DNA of 9,378 bases from Lamprocystis purpurea (GCA_020718945.1 DYRB01000092.1:1-9378), one strand, 5' to 3'; shown: positions 1 to 7,884, counted from the stretch's first letter. Notes: generated by a model from the sequence alone, not told the origin. A program made the numbers and translations.

Positions 1-1376
<1,376 letters not shown>

Positions 1377-1464
1377 AACTGTTTCCTCTTCAGGCCTTGC
1401 GGCTGTTGGACTCGCATGCGAATGAGTGGGGCGATGCCTGGCTCTGATGGTCGGCAGCGGCAGA
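1377..1464 (-). promoter_or_regulatory. atpG-atpD spacer with atpD ribosome binding site
   Basis: This 88-base spacer separates the atpG stop codon from the atpD start. Reading in the transcript direction, it ends in AGAGGAAACAGTT directly before ATG, a clear Shine-Dalgarno for atpD. The middle carries a 10-base perfect palindrome, TCGCATGCGA (1412-1421). I see no credible promoter or U-tract terminator in it. It probably only insulates atpD translation from atpG, giving beta (three copies per complex) its own initiation site. That role is an inference. Confidence 0.6.
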
Positions 1465-2328
1465 CTAGACCGCCGCCGCGCCGCCGACGATCTCGGCAAT
1501 CTCCTGAGTGATCGCCGCCTGGCGGGCCTTGTTGTAAACGAGCTGCAACTCATCGATCAGGCTGCCGGCGTTATCCGTGGCCGCCTTCATGGCGACCATA
1601 CGCGCCGACTGCTCGCAGGCGTTGTTCTCCACCACGACCTGGTACACCAGAGACTCGATGTAGCGCTGGAGCAGGGTGTCAAGGACCGCCTTGGCGTCGG
1701 GCTCGTAGATGTAGTCCCAGGAATGGGTATGGGTCATCGCCTCGTCCGACACTATGGGCACGAGCTGCCGGATGGTCGGCTGCTGGGTCATGGTGTTGAC
1801 GAAGCGATTGAAGACGACATAGATCGCGTCGATCTCGCCGGCCTCGAAGGCATTGAGCATCACCTTGACCGGACCTATGAGATCGGCGGCATGGGGCTTG
1901 TCGCCGAGGCGCGTCGCCTCGGCGAGAACATTGCCGCCGAAGCGCCGAAAGAAGGCCAGGGCCTTGGTTCCAATCGGGCAGAAGGCCGGGTCTACCCCCA
2001 GCTTGCGTTGCTCCTTGATCTCCAGGACCAGCTTGCGGAACAGGTTGGTGTTGAGACCACCGCAAAGCCCGCGATCCGAGGAGATGATGATGTACCCGAT
2101 CTTCTTGCGCGGCCGGTCCTTGGCGATGAAGCTGTGCTTGTACTCCGGCGTGGCGTAGTACAAATGGTTGATCACCTGAAGCATCTTCTCGGCATAAGGC
2201 CGCGAGGCGGCCATACGGTCCTGCGCCTTACGCATCTTGGACGCGGCCACCGTCTGCATGGCAGCGGTGATCTTCTGCGTGCTCTTGATGCTGGCGATTT
2301 TGCTGCGTATCTCTTTTCCGCCGGCCAT
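1465..2328 (-). CDS. atpG: F1Fo ATP synthase subunit gamma
   Basis: Central rotor shaft of F1; one copy per complex links rotation of the c-ring to conformational changes in the alpha3beta3 ring. The protein is 287 residues, the same length as E. coli AtpG. The N-terminal coiled-coil helix is conserved (MAGGKEIRSKIASIKSTQKI, then AASKMRKAQDRMAASRPYAE), including the Met at residue 24. SSDRGLCGGLN lies near residue 90. The C-terminal helix contains ARMVAMKAATDNAGSLIDEL and ends EIVGGAAAV. The start is supported by GGAG 8 bases before ATG. The gene follows atpA after an unusually long, structured 197-base spacer and precedes atpD by 88 bases. No frameshift or missing region was seen. Confidence 0.98.
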   Translation of the reverse strand: MAGGKEIRSKIASIKSTQKITAAMQTVAASKMRKAQDRMAASRPYAEKMLQVINHLYYATPEYKHSFIAKDRPRKKIGYIIISSDRGLCGGLNTNLFRKLVLEIKEQRKLGVDPAFCPIGTKALAFFRRFGGNVLAEATRLGDKPHAADLIGPVKVMLNAFEAGEIDAIYVVFNRFVNTMTQQPTIRQLVPIVSDEAMTHTHSWDYIYEPDAKAVLDTLLQRYIESLVYQVVVENNACEQSARMVAMKAATDNAGSLIDELQLVYNKARQAAITQEIAEIVGGAAAV

Positions 2329-2525
2329 GACTTAAGCTCCAGGCCCGCGGCTTGCAGCGTCCGGCGTCTGATCGCAGACGCCCCGCCTGGCCGCAGGTTG
2401 CAGTCGGTTCAAATGGGATGCCCCGAGCCGCCCGACTCCGCAGAGCCGGCGGGCGGCTGGCCGCTCTCGGCATCCTGCCCCCCGCGGCCCTTCCACATCC
2501 CTGTGGGTCTGGCCCTGGCGGATCG
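2329..2525 (-). promoter_or_regulatory. Structured atpA-atpG spacer with inverted repeats
   Basis: This 197-base spacer is the longest intergenic stretch in the atp operon here. It contains two nested inverted repeats. One has an 8-base perfect stem, ggcgtctg/cagacgcc (2363-2370 and 2375-2382, loop atcg), enclosed by ccaggc/gcctgg (2339-2344 and 2385-2390). The other has a 9-base perfect stem, agccgcccg/cgggcggct (2426-2434 and 2450-2458), enclosed by ggatgcc/ggcatcc (2416-2422 and 2469-2475). No U-tract follows either stem, so neither looks like an intrinsic terminator. The last bases before atpG give its Shine-Dalgarno (GGAG). Possible roles are RNA processing, mRNA stability or lowering gamma output relative to alpha. 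A repeated palindromic element is another possibility. Confidence 0.65.
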
Positions 2526-4067
2526 CTACCATGTGTTGTTTGCCTTGAATGCCTTTATCGCGGCATGGAGGCCCTTCTCGATCTCGGCGTTGTAGTCACC
2601 GCTGGTATTGATGCGGTCCACCAGCGCGGCCTGTGACGACAGCATGTAGCTGTGCAGCGCCTGCTCAAAATCGACGACCTTGCTCTTGTCCACATCGTCG
2701 AGGTAGCCCTCGTTGGCCGCGAACAGGGAGCAGGCCATGAGTGCGACACTCAGCGGGGCGAACTGACCCTGCTTCATCAGCTCCGTGACACGCTCGCCGC
2801 GCTGGAGCTGTTTGCGGGTGGACTCGTCCAGGTCAGAGGCGAACTGGGAGAAGGCCGCCAATTCACGGAACTGCGCCAGGGCCAGACGGATACCGCCGCC
2901 GAGCTTCTTGATGATCTTGGTCTGGGCCGCGCCGCCGACGCGGGACACCGAGAGGCCGGCGTTGATGGCCGGACGAATACCGGCATTGAACAGATCGGTC
3001 TCTAAGAAGATCTGACCGTCGGTGATGGAAATGACGTTGGTAGGCACGAAGGCCGACACGTCACCCGCCTGGGTCTCGATGATGGGCAGGGCCGTGAGCG
3101 AACCCGTCTTGCCCTTGACCTCGCCGTTGGTCGCCTTCTCCACGTAGGCTGCGTTGACACGCGCCGCACGCTCCAGCAAACGGGAGTGGAGGTAGAAGAC
3201 GTCGCCGGGATAGGCCTCGCGCCCGGGCGGGCGGCGCAGCAGCAGGGACACCTGGCGGTAGGCCCAGGCCTGTTTGGTCAGGTCGTCATAGATGATCAGG
3301 GCATCCTCGCCACGGTCGCGGAAGTACTCACCCATGGTGGCCCCGGTGTAGGGGGCAATGTACTGCTTGGCAGCCGACTCAGCAGCGGCGGCGGCCACGA
3401 CGATGGTGTGCGCCATGGCGCCGTGCTCCTCGAGCCTGCGCACCACACCGGCGATAGAGGAGTTCTTCTGGCCGACAGCGACGTAGATGCACTTAACGCC
3501 GGTGCCCTTCTGATTGATGATGGCGTCGATGGCCACCGCGGTCTTGCCGGTCTGGCGGTCGCCGATGATCAGTTCGCGCTGGCCGCGGCCGATCGGGACC
3601 ATGGCATCGATGGCCTTTATCCCGGTCTGCACCGGCTGATCCACCGACTGCCGGGTGACGACGCCGGGGGCGACCTTCTCAATGGGGGAGGTCTGGGTGG
3701 TGGCTATGGGGCCCTTGCCGTCGATGGGGGCGCCCAGGCTGTCCACCACGCGCCCGAGCAGTGCCTCGCCGACGGGGACCTCGAGCACGCGGCCGGTGCA
3801 ACGCACCCAATCGCCCTCGGAGAGGTGCTCGTACTCGCCCAAGACTACGGCGCCGACGGAGTCGCGCTCCAGGTTCAGGGCCAGGCCGAAGCTGTTGCCG
3901 GGGAACTCCAGCATCTCGTAAGACATGGCGTCCGAGAGGCCATGCACGCGAACGATACCGTCGGACACGCTGACGATGGTGCCCTCGGTACGGGCCTCGG
4001 TCTTGAGATCGAACTGCTCGATCTTCTGTTTAATGAGATCGCTGATTTCAGAAGGATTCAGGTGCAT
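2526..4067 (-). CDS. atpA: F1Fo ATP synthase subunit alpha
   Basis: Non-catalytic nucleotide-binding subunit of F1; three copies alternate with beta, and each supplies an arginine to the catalytic site. The protein is 513 residues, identical in length to E. coli AtpA. The N-terminus MHLNPSEISDLIKQKIEQFD is the short helix that contacts the delta subunit. The P-loop GDRQTGKT is at 169-176. The arginine finger is R376 in GLSVSRVGGAAQTKI. The C-terminal helical domain ends FKANNTW. A GGGA motif 7 bases before ATG serves as a moderate Shine-Dalgarno. The gene starts 13 bases after the atpH stop, so the two are probably translationally linked. All expected regions are intact. Confidence 0.98.
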   Translation of the reverse strand: MHLNPSEISDLIKQKIEQFDLKTEARTEGTIVSVSDGIVRVHGLSDAMSYEMLEFPGNSFGLALNLERDSVGAVVLGEYEHLSEGDWVRCTGRVLEVPVGEALLGRVVDSLGAPIDGKGPIATTQTSPIEKVAPGVVTRQSVDQPVQTGIKAIDAMVPIGRGQRELIIGDRQTGKTAVAIDAIINQKGTGVKCIYVAVGQKNSSIAGVVRRLEEHGAMAHTIVVAAAAAESAAKQYIAPYTGATMGEYFRDRGEDALIIYDDLTKQAWAYRQVSLLLRRPPGREAYPGDVFYLHSRLLERAARVNAAYVEKATNGEVKGKTGSLTALPIIETQAGDVSAFVPTNVISITDGQIFLETDLFNAGIRPAINAGLSVSRVGGAAQTKIIKKLGGGIRLALAQFRELAAFSQFASDLDESTRKQLQRGERVTELMKQGQFAPLSVALMACSLFAANEGYLDDVDKSKVVDFEQALHSYMLSSQAALVDRINTSGDYNAEIEKGLHAAIKAFKANNTW

Positions 4068-4080
4068 GGCGGTTTCCCGT

Positions 4081-4620
4081 TCAAAATTCCAGTTCGGTGG
4101 CCAGTTTGTCCAGCTTGCCGCGGATCGAGCCGTCGATCACCATATCCCCAACGCGGATCTCGACCCCCCCGATCAGGGCCTTGTCCTGCTCCACAGTCAG
4201 GTCTACAGAGCCCCCGAGGCGGGCGGCCAGGGCGGACGAGAGGGCCTGCTGCTCGCCCTTGGTCAGGGCGAAGGCGGTGCGGACCAGCACGTTGCGCATC
4301 CCCTCCTGGGCGGTGCGCATGGCCTCAAAGAGGCCAGTCATCTCGGGCAGCAGGTTCAGACGCCCCTTCTCCGCCAGGACCTTGACCAGATTGCCGGCCT
4401 CCGGTAGCAGATCCGGGCCTGCGACCTGCAGGACCAGGTCCCGCAGGGTCTCCCGTGGCACGTTTGGGTTGCCAATCAGGCGGGCCAGGCCCGAGTCCCG
4501 GCCGATGACCGCCAACAGGCTCAGGGCCTCCGACCAGACGGCTACCTGGCCCGTCTCCTGGGCCCGCTCGAAGACCGCTGCGGCGTAGGGCCGTGCGATG
4601 GTTGTGATGTCTCCGGCCAT
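4081..4620 (-). CDS. atpH: F1Fo ATP synthase subunit delta
   Basis: Peripheral-stalk subunit (delta, equivalent to mitochondrial OSCP) that attaches the top of F1 to the b-subunit dimer and resists rotor torque. The protein is 179 residues against 177 in E. coli. The N-terminal helical domain opens with ITTIARPYAAAVFERAQ, the usual delta signature. The C-terminal part holds the conserved segment ALIGGVEIRVGDMVIDGSIR (residues 148-167). It sits 9 bases after atpF and 13 before atpA. The Shine-Dalgarno AAGG overlaps the atpF stop codon, which points to tight translational coupling with atpF. This family varies more in sequence than alpha or beta, but position and motifs make the call secure. 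Confidence 0.97.
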   Translation of the reverse strand: MAGDITTIARPYAAAVFERAQETGQVAVWSEALSLLAVIGRDSGLARLIGNPNVPRETLRDLVLQVAGPDLLPEAGNLVKVLAEKGRLNLLPEMTGLFEAMRTAQEGMRNVLVRTAFALTKGEQQALSSALAARLGGSVDLTVEQDKALIGGVEIRVGDMVIDGSIRGKLDKLATELEF

Positions 4621-4629
4621 GGTTCCGCC

Positions 4630-5100
4630 TTAGATCTGCTTGGCGAAGGAGTCGACGATGGCCTTGTGGGAGGCCGCGTTGATCTCCTTCTGAAGGATCT
4701 TCTCCGCCGCCGCCACCGCCAGTTCGCCGACCTTGCTGCGCAGTGCCTCGCGGGCGCGGTTGGTCTCCTGCTCCAGCTCGGCTTGGGCAGCAACCAGCAT
4801 GCGGTCTCCCTCGGCGCGGGCGTCCAGCTTGGCCTGCTCAATGATCTCAGTGGCGCGACGCTGGGCCTGGCCTATGACCTCGGAGGCACGGACCTTGGCC
4901 TCGTGCATGGTCTCCACGGCACGCTTGCGCCCCAGTTCCTGCTCGTGGTGGCCGCGCTCGGCCGCCGCCAGACCCTCGGCGACTTTGGCCTTGCGAGCCT
5001 CCAGGGCGTTGACGATGGGCGCCCAGACATAGGTCATGGTGAACCAGACGAAGACCCCGAAGGAGATCATCTGGCCGATGAGCGTCAGGTTGAAATTCAT
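4630..5100 (-). CDS. atpF: F1Fo ATP synthase subunit b
   Basis: Membrane-anchored peripheral stalk; a dimer runs from subunit a in the membrane to delta on top of F1. At 156 residues it has the same length as E. coli AtpF. One N-terminal transmembrane helix covers about residues 5-27 (LTLIGQMISFGVFVWFTMTY). The conserved basic residue after it is R36. The rest is a long charged coiled coil rich in Ala, Glu, Arg and Lys (about 40-140), as expected for the stalk. GAGG lies 7 bases before ATG. The gene is 58 bases after atpE and 9 bases before atpH. There is no sign of a second, divergent b' gene of the kind found in cyanobacteria and many alphaproteobacteria, so the stalk is probably a b homodimer. 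Confidence 0.97.
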   Translation of the reverse strand: MNFNLTLIGQMISFGVFVWFTMTYVWAPIVNALEARKAKVAEGLAAAERGHHEQELGRKRAVETMHEAKVRASEVIGQAQRRATEIIEQAKLDARAEGDRMLVAAQAELEQETNRAREALRSKVGELAVAAAEKILQKEINAASHKAIVDSFAKQI

Positions 5101-5158
5101 CTGTGTGCCTCGGTGCGGTCGAGAGTGCGCATCACCGGTGATCCCGGCGCGCCTGAGA
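5101..5158 (-). promoter_or_regulatory. atpE-atpF spacer with a 12-base palindrome
   Basis: This 58-base spacer lies between the most abundant subunit (c, about ten or more copies per complex) and subunit b (two copies). It contains a perfect 12-base palindrome, ATCACCGGTGAT, at 5131-5142. As RNA this could form only a 4-base stem with a CCGG loop, so it may matter more as DNA than as a hairpin. The Shine-Dalgarno for atpF (GAGG) is at the downstream end. I see no promoter elements here. Confidence 0.5.
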
Positions 5159-5410
5159 CTAGGCCGCGAACATCAGGTAGAGGCCCATGGCGATCGCGAT
5201 GACCGGCAGGGCGTCGACCAGACCCACGACGATGAAGAACTGGGTGCGCAGCAGCGGAACCAACTCGGGCTGGCGCGCCGCGCCTTCCAGGAACCGCCCG
5301 CCGAGGATGCCGATGCCCAAGCCGGCGCCGATGGCACCAAGGCCGAGCATGAGCCCTGCGGCCATGAATTTGATCGCCTCTGCGAAGAGTGTTGCGGCTT
5401 GGAGTTCCAT
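5159..5410 (-). CDS. atpE: F1Fo ATP synthase subunit c
   Basis: Proteolipid of the membrane rotor ring, which carries protons through the Fo sector. The protein is 83 residues against 79 in E. coli. Two transmembrane helices (about 13-38 and 55-80) flank the polar loop R46-Q47-P48 that contacts gamma and epsilon. Helix 1 holds the glycine-rich packing stretch GLGAIGAGLGIGILGG. Helix 2 holds the ion-binding acid D66 in GLVDALPVIAIAMG, equivalent to E. coli D61. An Asp in this setting, with no sodium-binding Glu-Ser/Thr signature, indicates proton rather than sodium coupling; this is inference from family knowledge. A strong Shine-Dalgarno, GAGGG, lies 8 bases before ATG, fitting a highly translated gene. 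It follows atpB by 43 bases. Confidence 0.98.
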   Translation of the reverse strand: MELQAATLFAEAIKFMAAGLMLGLGAIGAGLGIGILGGRFLEGAARQPELVPLLRTQFFIVVGLVDALPVIAIAMGLYLMFAA

Positions 5411-5453
5411 GAGTATTGCCCTCAGGTTGACGTGGAGAACGGGAATGGGACTG

Positions 5454-6323
5454 TCAGTGATGTGTCTGGTGGGCCATGTCCATGTAGACGATGGTCAGCA
5501 CCATGAAGATAAAGGCTTGCAGCGTGATGATCAGGATGTGGAACACGGCCCAGACGAACTGCAGCAGGCCAGCCGAGACGCCCAGGACCACACCGCCGCC
5601 GTACATGATAGCGATGAGGATGAAGATCATCTCACCGGCATACATGTTGCCGAAAAGGCGCAGGGCCAGCGAGATCGGCTTGGAGATCAGCCCGATACCC
5701 TCCAGGACCAGATTCGCCGGGATGGCCCACTTGCCGAACGGCTGGAGGGTCAGTTCGCCGATGAAGGCGGCGGCGCCCTTGACCTTGAAACTGTAGTAGA
5801 TCATGAGCCCGAAGACCACCAGGGCCATGCCGAAGGTGGTATTGGGATCGGTGGTGGGGACGACCCGGAGAAAGACGTGATGGGGGTCCGCGCCGAATAG
5901 GGAAGCGGATTGACCGAACAGCCAGGGCAGGAGATCCACGGGGATCAGGTCCATGGTATTCATTAGCAGAACCCAGCAGAAGATGGTCAGCCCCAGGGGG
6001 GCGACCAAGGGGTTCTTGCCCGAGAAGGAATTGCGCACGTTCTCGTCGACGAACTCCACCACCCATTCCGCGAAGTTCTGTGCCGAGCCCGGGGCCCCGG
6101 CCGTTACGGAGTCCGCCACTTTCTTGAAGAACCAGACAAAAAGTCCACCCAGCAGGATGGAGAAGAACATGGTGTCGACGTTGATGCCGAGAAAGCCCAT
6201 CTGCGCCGCCTCGGCGGCGTTGTGGGCGAATCCCCAGCCACGCTCCGGCAGATAACCAAAGGTGAGATTGGTCAGGTGGTGCTGTATGTACGCTTGGGAT
6301 GTGAGCGTCTCGGAGGAGGACAT
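5454..6323 (-). CDS. atpB: F1Fo ATP synthase subunit a
   Basis: Fo stator channel subunit that provides the proton half-channels against the c-ring. The protein is 289 residues against 271 in E. coli, with the extra length in the N-terminal segment and in a periplasmic or loop segment near residues 137-150 (GQSASLFGADPHHVF). The key arginine is R222 in SLALRLFGNMYAGE, equivalent to E. coli R210. E231, H262 and Q269 match E. coli E219, H245 and Q252. The last helix is HILIITLQAFIFMVLTIVYM. The gene starts 11 bases after the atpI stop with only a weak Shine-Dalgarno, so it is probably translationally coupled to atpI. It is complete, with no missing functional residue. Confidence 0.98.
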   Translation of the reverse strand: MSSSETLTSQAYIQHHLTNLTFGYLPERGWGFAHNAAEAAQMGFLGINVDTMFFSILLGGLFVWFFKKVADSVTAGAPGSAQNFAEWVVEFVDENVRNSFSGKNPLVAPLGLTIFCWVLLMNTMDLIPVDLLPWLFGQSASLFGADPHHVFLRVVPTTDPNTTFGMALVVFGLMIYYSFKVKGAAAFIGELTLQPFGKWAIPANLVLEGIGLISKPISLALRLFGNMYAGEMIFILIAIMYGGGVVLGVSAGLLQFVWAVFHILIITLQAFIFMVLTIVYMDMAHQTHH

Positions 6324-6334
6324 CAGTCTGTGTC

Positions 6335-6832
6335 TCAGCTAGTGGCCTGGTCGGACGTCTCACGCGGCGCACCGGGTCCAGTGCCCGCTGTGGGGCCCGG
6401 GTGGTTGCGTGCGTTCGGCGCGGTTTGGGCTGCAATAATCGGAGCTAGTACCTGCACCAAGAAATAGCCGCCGAGCAAGGCCGGCAGGCTGAGCCCATCG
6501 ATCATCAGGAAGGCGGCGGCAAAGGACCCCATCAACAGCAGGATCCTGAGAACCTCCGCGGCGTAGAGTCGGCTCAATAGTTGACCGGGCTCCGACGCTC
6601 GATAGTCGCGGAAGATCATCAAGGCCACGGCCGCATTCGCGACCAGACTCGCCAAACCCCCGATTAGGACCGAAAGCGCAGGCGCGAAACCGACCGCGGC
6701 GGCGGCAACGGCCATCGCGAGCGTTAGCATCGCTTGCAGGAAAAGGACTCGCTTGGCCAGCCTGGGCTGTGTGAGCTGGTTATAGTCCCGCAATCGCATG
6801 TTCTTCTTGTCGCTACAGGGGGTCCCTGTCAT
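6335..6832 (-). CDS. atpI: ATP synthase protein I (AtpI/Unc I family); true start may be Met12
   Basis: Small membrane protein at the head of atp operons, known in other bacteria to assist c-ring assembly or stability and not to be part of the finished enzyme. The frame has 165 codons with four hydrophobic segments at about 29-49, 52-74, 93-111 and 116-136. The charged loop AAEVLRILLLMG is typical of the family. The C-terminal 30 residues form a Pro/Gly/Thr-rich hydrophilic tail (E. coli AtpI, 126 residues, lacks it). The coordinates give the outermost ATG. The upstream promoter predicts transcription starting near 6837, only about 5 bases before that ATG. Met12 (ATG at 6799-6797, protein MRLRDYNQLTQ...) is therefore the more likely start, giving 154 residues and a 38-base leader. 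Neither ATG has a strong Shine-Dalgarno. Confidence 0.9.
   Translation of the reverse strand: MTGTPCSDKKNMRLRDYNQLTQPRLAKRVLFLQAMLTLAMAVAAAAVGFAPALSVLIGGLASLVANAAVALMIFRDYRASEPGQLLSRLYAAEVLRILLLMGSFAAAFLMIDGLSLPALLGGYFLVQVLAPIIAAQTAPNARNHPGPTAGTGPGAPRETSDQATS
6815..6829 (-). other. Small hairpin in the probable atpI leader
   Basis: A perfect 6-base inverted repeat, ACAGGG/CCCTGT with a 3-base loop, lies between the first ATG of the atpI frame and the internal Met12 codon. If translation begins at Met12 it sits in the 5' untranslated leader, 15 bases before the start codon, and could affect initiation or message stability. If translation begins at the first ATG it is simply coding sequence. 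The structure is visible; its role is a guess. Confidence 0.4.
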
Positions 6833-6843
6833 TCCGGGGCGGA

Positions 6844-6872
6844 AGTATAGGGCTGGGGGAATTCCCGGTCAA
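6844..6872 (-). promoter_or_regulatory. Sigma70-type promoter of the atp operon
   Basis: Read on the minus strand, a -35 box TTGACC (6872-6867) and a -10 box TATACT (6849-6844) are separated by exactly 17 bases. Each differs from the consensus hexamer by one base. The predicted transcription start is near 6837. This is the only strong promoter I see at the head of the atp genes, and it lies in the only non-coding gap between parB and atpI. The spacer contains the perfect 10-base palindrome GGGAATTCCC (6857-6866), which overlaps where RNA polymerase binds and is a candidate repressor site. Read-through from parB may add to expression. Confidence 0.8.
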
Positions 6873-6891
6873 ACTCCCGTGATGTGTCCAT

Positions 6892-6920
6892 AAACCGGTT
6901 TGCAGGAGACATGCAGCATG
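6892..6920. promoter_or_regulatory. Palindromes upstream of the atp promoter (candidate operators)
   Basis: Two short perfect palindromes lie upstream of the -35 box: AAACCGGTTT at 6892-6901 and CATGC-A-GCATG at 6910-6920. Their centres are about 60 and 78 bases upstream of the predicted transcription start, a normal position for activator sites. I recognise neither as the site of a specific regulator. They could be chance in a short GC-rich spacer. Confidence 0.35.
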
Positions 6921-6947
6921 CTCGGGGCCTGTCCCCGCTGGTCGAGC
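6920..6947 (-). other. Stem-loop after parB, possible weak terminator
   Basis: About 20 bases after the parB stop codon the transcript can fold into a GC-rich stem, CGGGG/CCCCG with a 5-base loop (6923-6937), with additional GCTC/GAGC pairing outside it. No run of U follows, so it does not meet the usual form of an intrinsic terminator. It may slow or partly end the parAB transcript, stabilise its 3' end, or do nothing. Confidence 0.3.
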
Positions 6948-6966
6948 CCAGGCAAGCCCTCGCGCC

Positions 6967-7884
6967 TTACTTGATGTGCGCCAGGATGCCATCGAGCTCG
7001 TCCAGACTGTTGTAGGCGATCAGCAGCTTGCCGGCCCCCTTGGCGCCCTGCTGGATCTCGACCCGGGCCCCCAGGCGGTCGGTGAGGTCGTTAAGCAGCC
7101 GTCGGACGTTGGGGTCCAACTCCGGCTTGGGCCGCTGCTCGCGCTCCCCCGGGTCCTCGGCCTGAAGCTGACGGACCAACTTCTCGGTCTCGCGCACCGA
7201 CAGGCCCCGGGCGACCACGGCGCGCGCCGCCTCGCTCTGGCGTGGCCCCTTGAGCCCGAGCAGGCAGCGGGCGTGACCCATCTCCAGGTTGCCGCTCTCC
7301 AGGAAGCCCTTGACGTCCTCGTTCAGCTCCAGCAACCGCAGCAGGTTGGTGACGGTGGTACGGGACTTGCCCACCGCCGAGGCGACCTGCTGGTGGGTCA
7401 GACCGAACTCGTGGAGCAGCCGGTTGAGGGCCGCCGCCTCTTCCATGGCGTTCAGGTCGGCCCGTTGTATGTTCTCGATCAGACCGATGGCCACGGCGGA
7501 CTGCTCGTCCACCTCGCGCACCACCACCGGGATCTCGGTGAGCCCCGCCTGCTGGGAGGCCCGCCAGCGCCGCTCCCCGGCGATGATCTCGTAGTGGCCC
7601 TCTCCCACCGGGCGCACCACTATGGGCTGGATCACCCCCTGGACGGCGATGGAGTCGGCCAGCTCGCGCAGGGCGTCCGGATCGAAGTCGCGCCGGGGCT
7701 GGTAACGCCCGCGGCGGATCAGGTCCACCGGCAGGTGCGTGATCGGCCCCAGGCCCGCCGGGCGGTCCGCGGCCTCGGCCGGGTCGGCCTCGCCGTGATG
7801 GTCGCGCATGCCGCCGAGCAGGGCGTCCAGGCCGCGTCCCAGGCCGCGGCGCTTGGCGTTCGTCTGTGGTGTATCCCCGGACAT
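6967..7884 (-). CDS. parB: Chromosome partitioning protein ParB (Spo0J family)
   Basis: CTP-dependent DNA clamp that loads at parS sites near the origin, spreads along DNA, and stimulates ParA ATPase to segregate new origins. The protein is 305 residues, a normal length. The N-terminal ParA-interacting motif RGLGRGLDALLGG is at 13-25. The ParB/Srx nucleotide-binding domain carries GERRWRA at 103-109 and ENIQRADLN at 137-145. The parS-binding helix-turn-helix is at about 162-187 (LTHQQVASAVGKSRTTVTNL). A charged linker (about 240-258) leads to the C-terminal dimerisation domain ending GILAHIK. The start is 4 bases after the parA stop with no evident Shine-Dalgarno, suggesting translational coupling. 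All motifs point to a chromosomal ParB, not a plasmid one. Confidence 0.97.
   Translation of the reverse strand: MSGDTPQTNAKRRGLGRGLDALLGGMRDHHGEADPAEAADRPAGLGPITHLPVDLIRRGRYQPRRDFDPDALRELADSIAVQGVIQPIVVRPVGEGHYEIIAGERRWRASQQAGLTEIPVVVREVDEQSAVAIGLIENIQRADLNAMEEAAALNRLLHEFGLTHQQVASAVGKSRTTVTNLLRLLELNEDVKGFLESGNLEMGHARCLLGLKGPRQSEAARAVVARGLSVRETEKLVRQLQAEDPGEREQRPKPELDPNVRRLLNDLTDRLGARVEIQQGAKGAGKLLIAYNSLDELDGILAHIK

Noticed and set aside
1567..1576. DnaA-box-like TTATCCGTG
   Set aside because: Two mismatches to TTATCCACA, isolated, and inside conserved atpG coding sequence (the ATDNAGS region).
2400..2420. Possible -35 box TTGAAC in the atpA-atpG spacer
   Set aside because: No acceptable -10 hexamer lies 15-19 bases downstream, so there is no support for an internal atpG promoter.
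1426..2595. 389-codon plus-strand open frame opposite atpG
   Set aside because: Antisense to atpG, crossing the spacer into the end of atpA, with no recognisable domain and a composition expected from reverse-complement codon bias.
3186..4385. 399-codon plus-strand open frame opposite atpA and atpH
   Set aside because: Antisense shadow of two conserved genes; no motif, and a biased Gly/Ala/Arg/Pro composition.
6920..6947. Classical rho-independent terminator after parB
   Set aside because: A GC-rich stem is present but no U-tract follows, so I list it only as a stem-loop of uncertain role.
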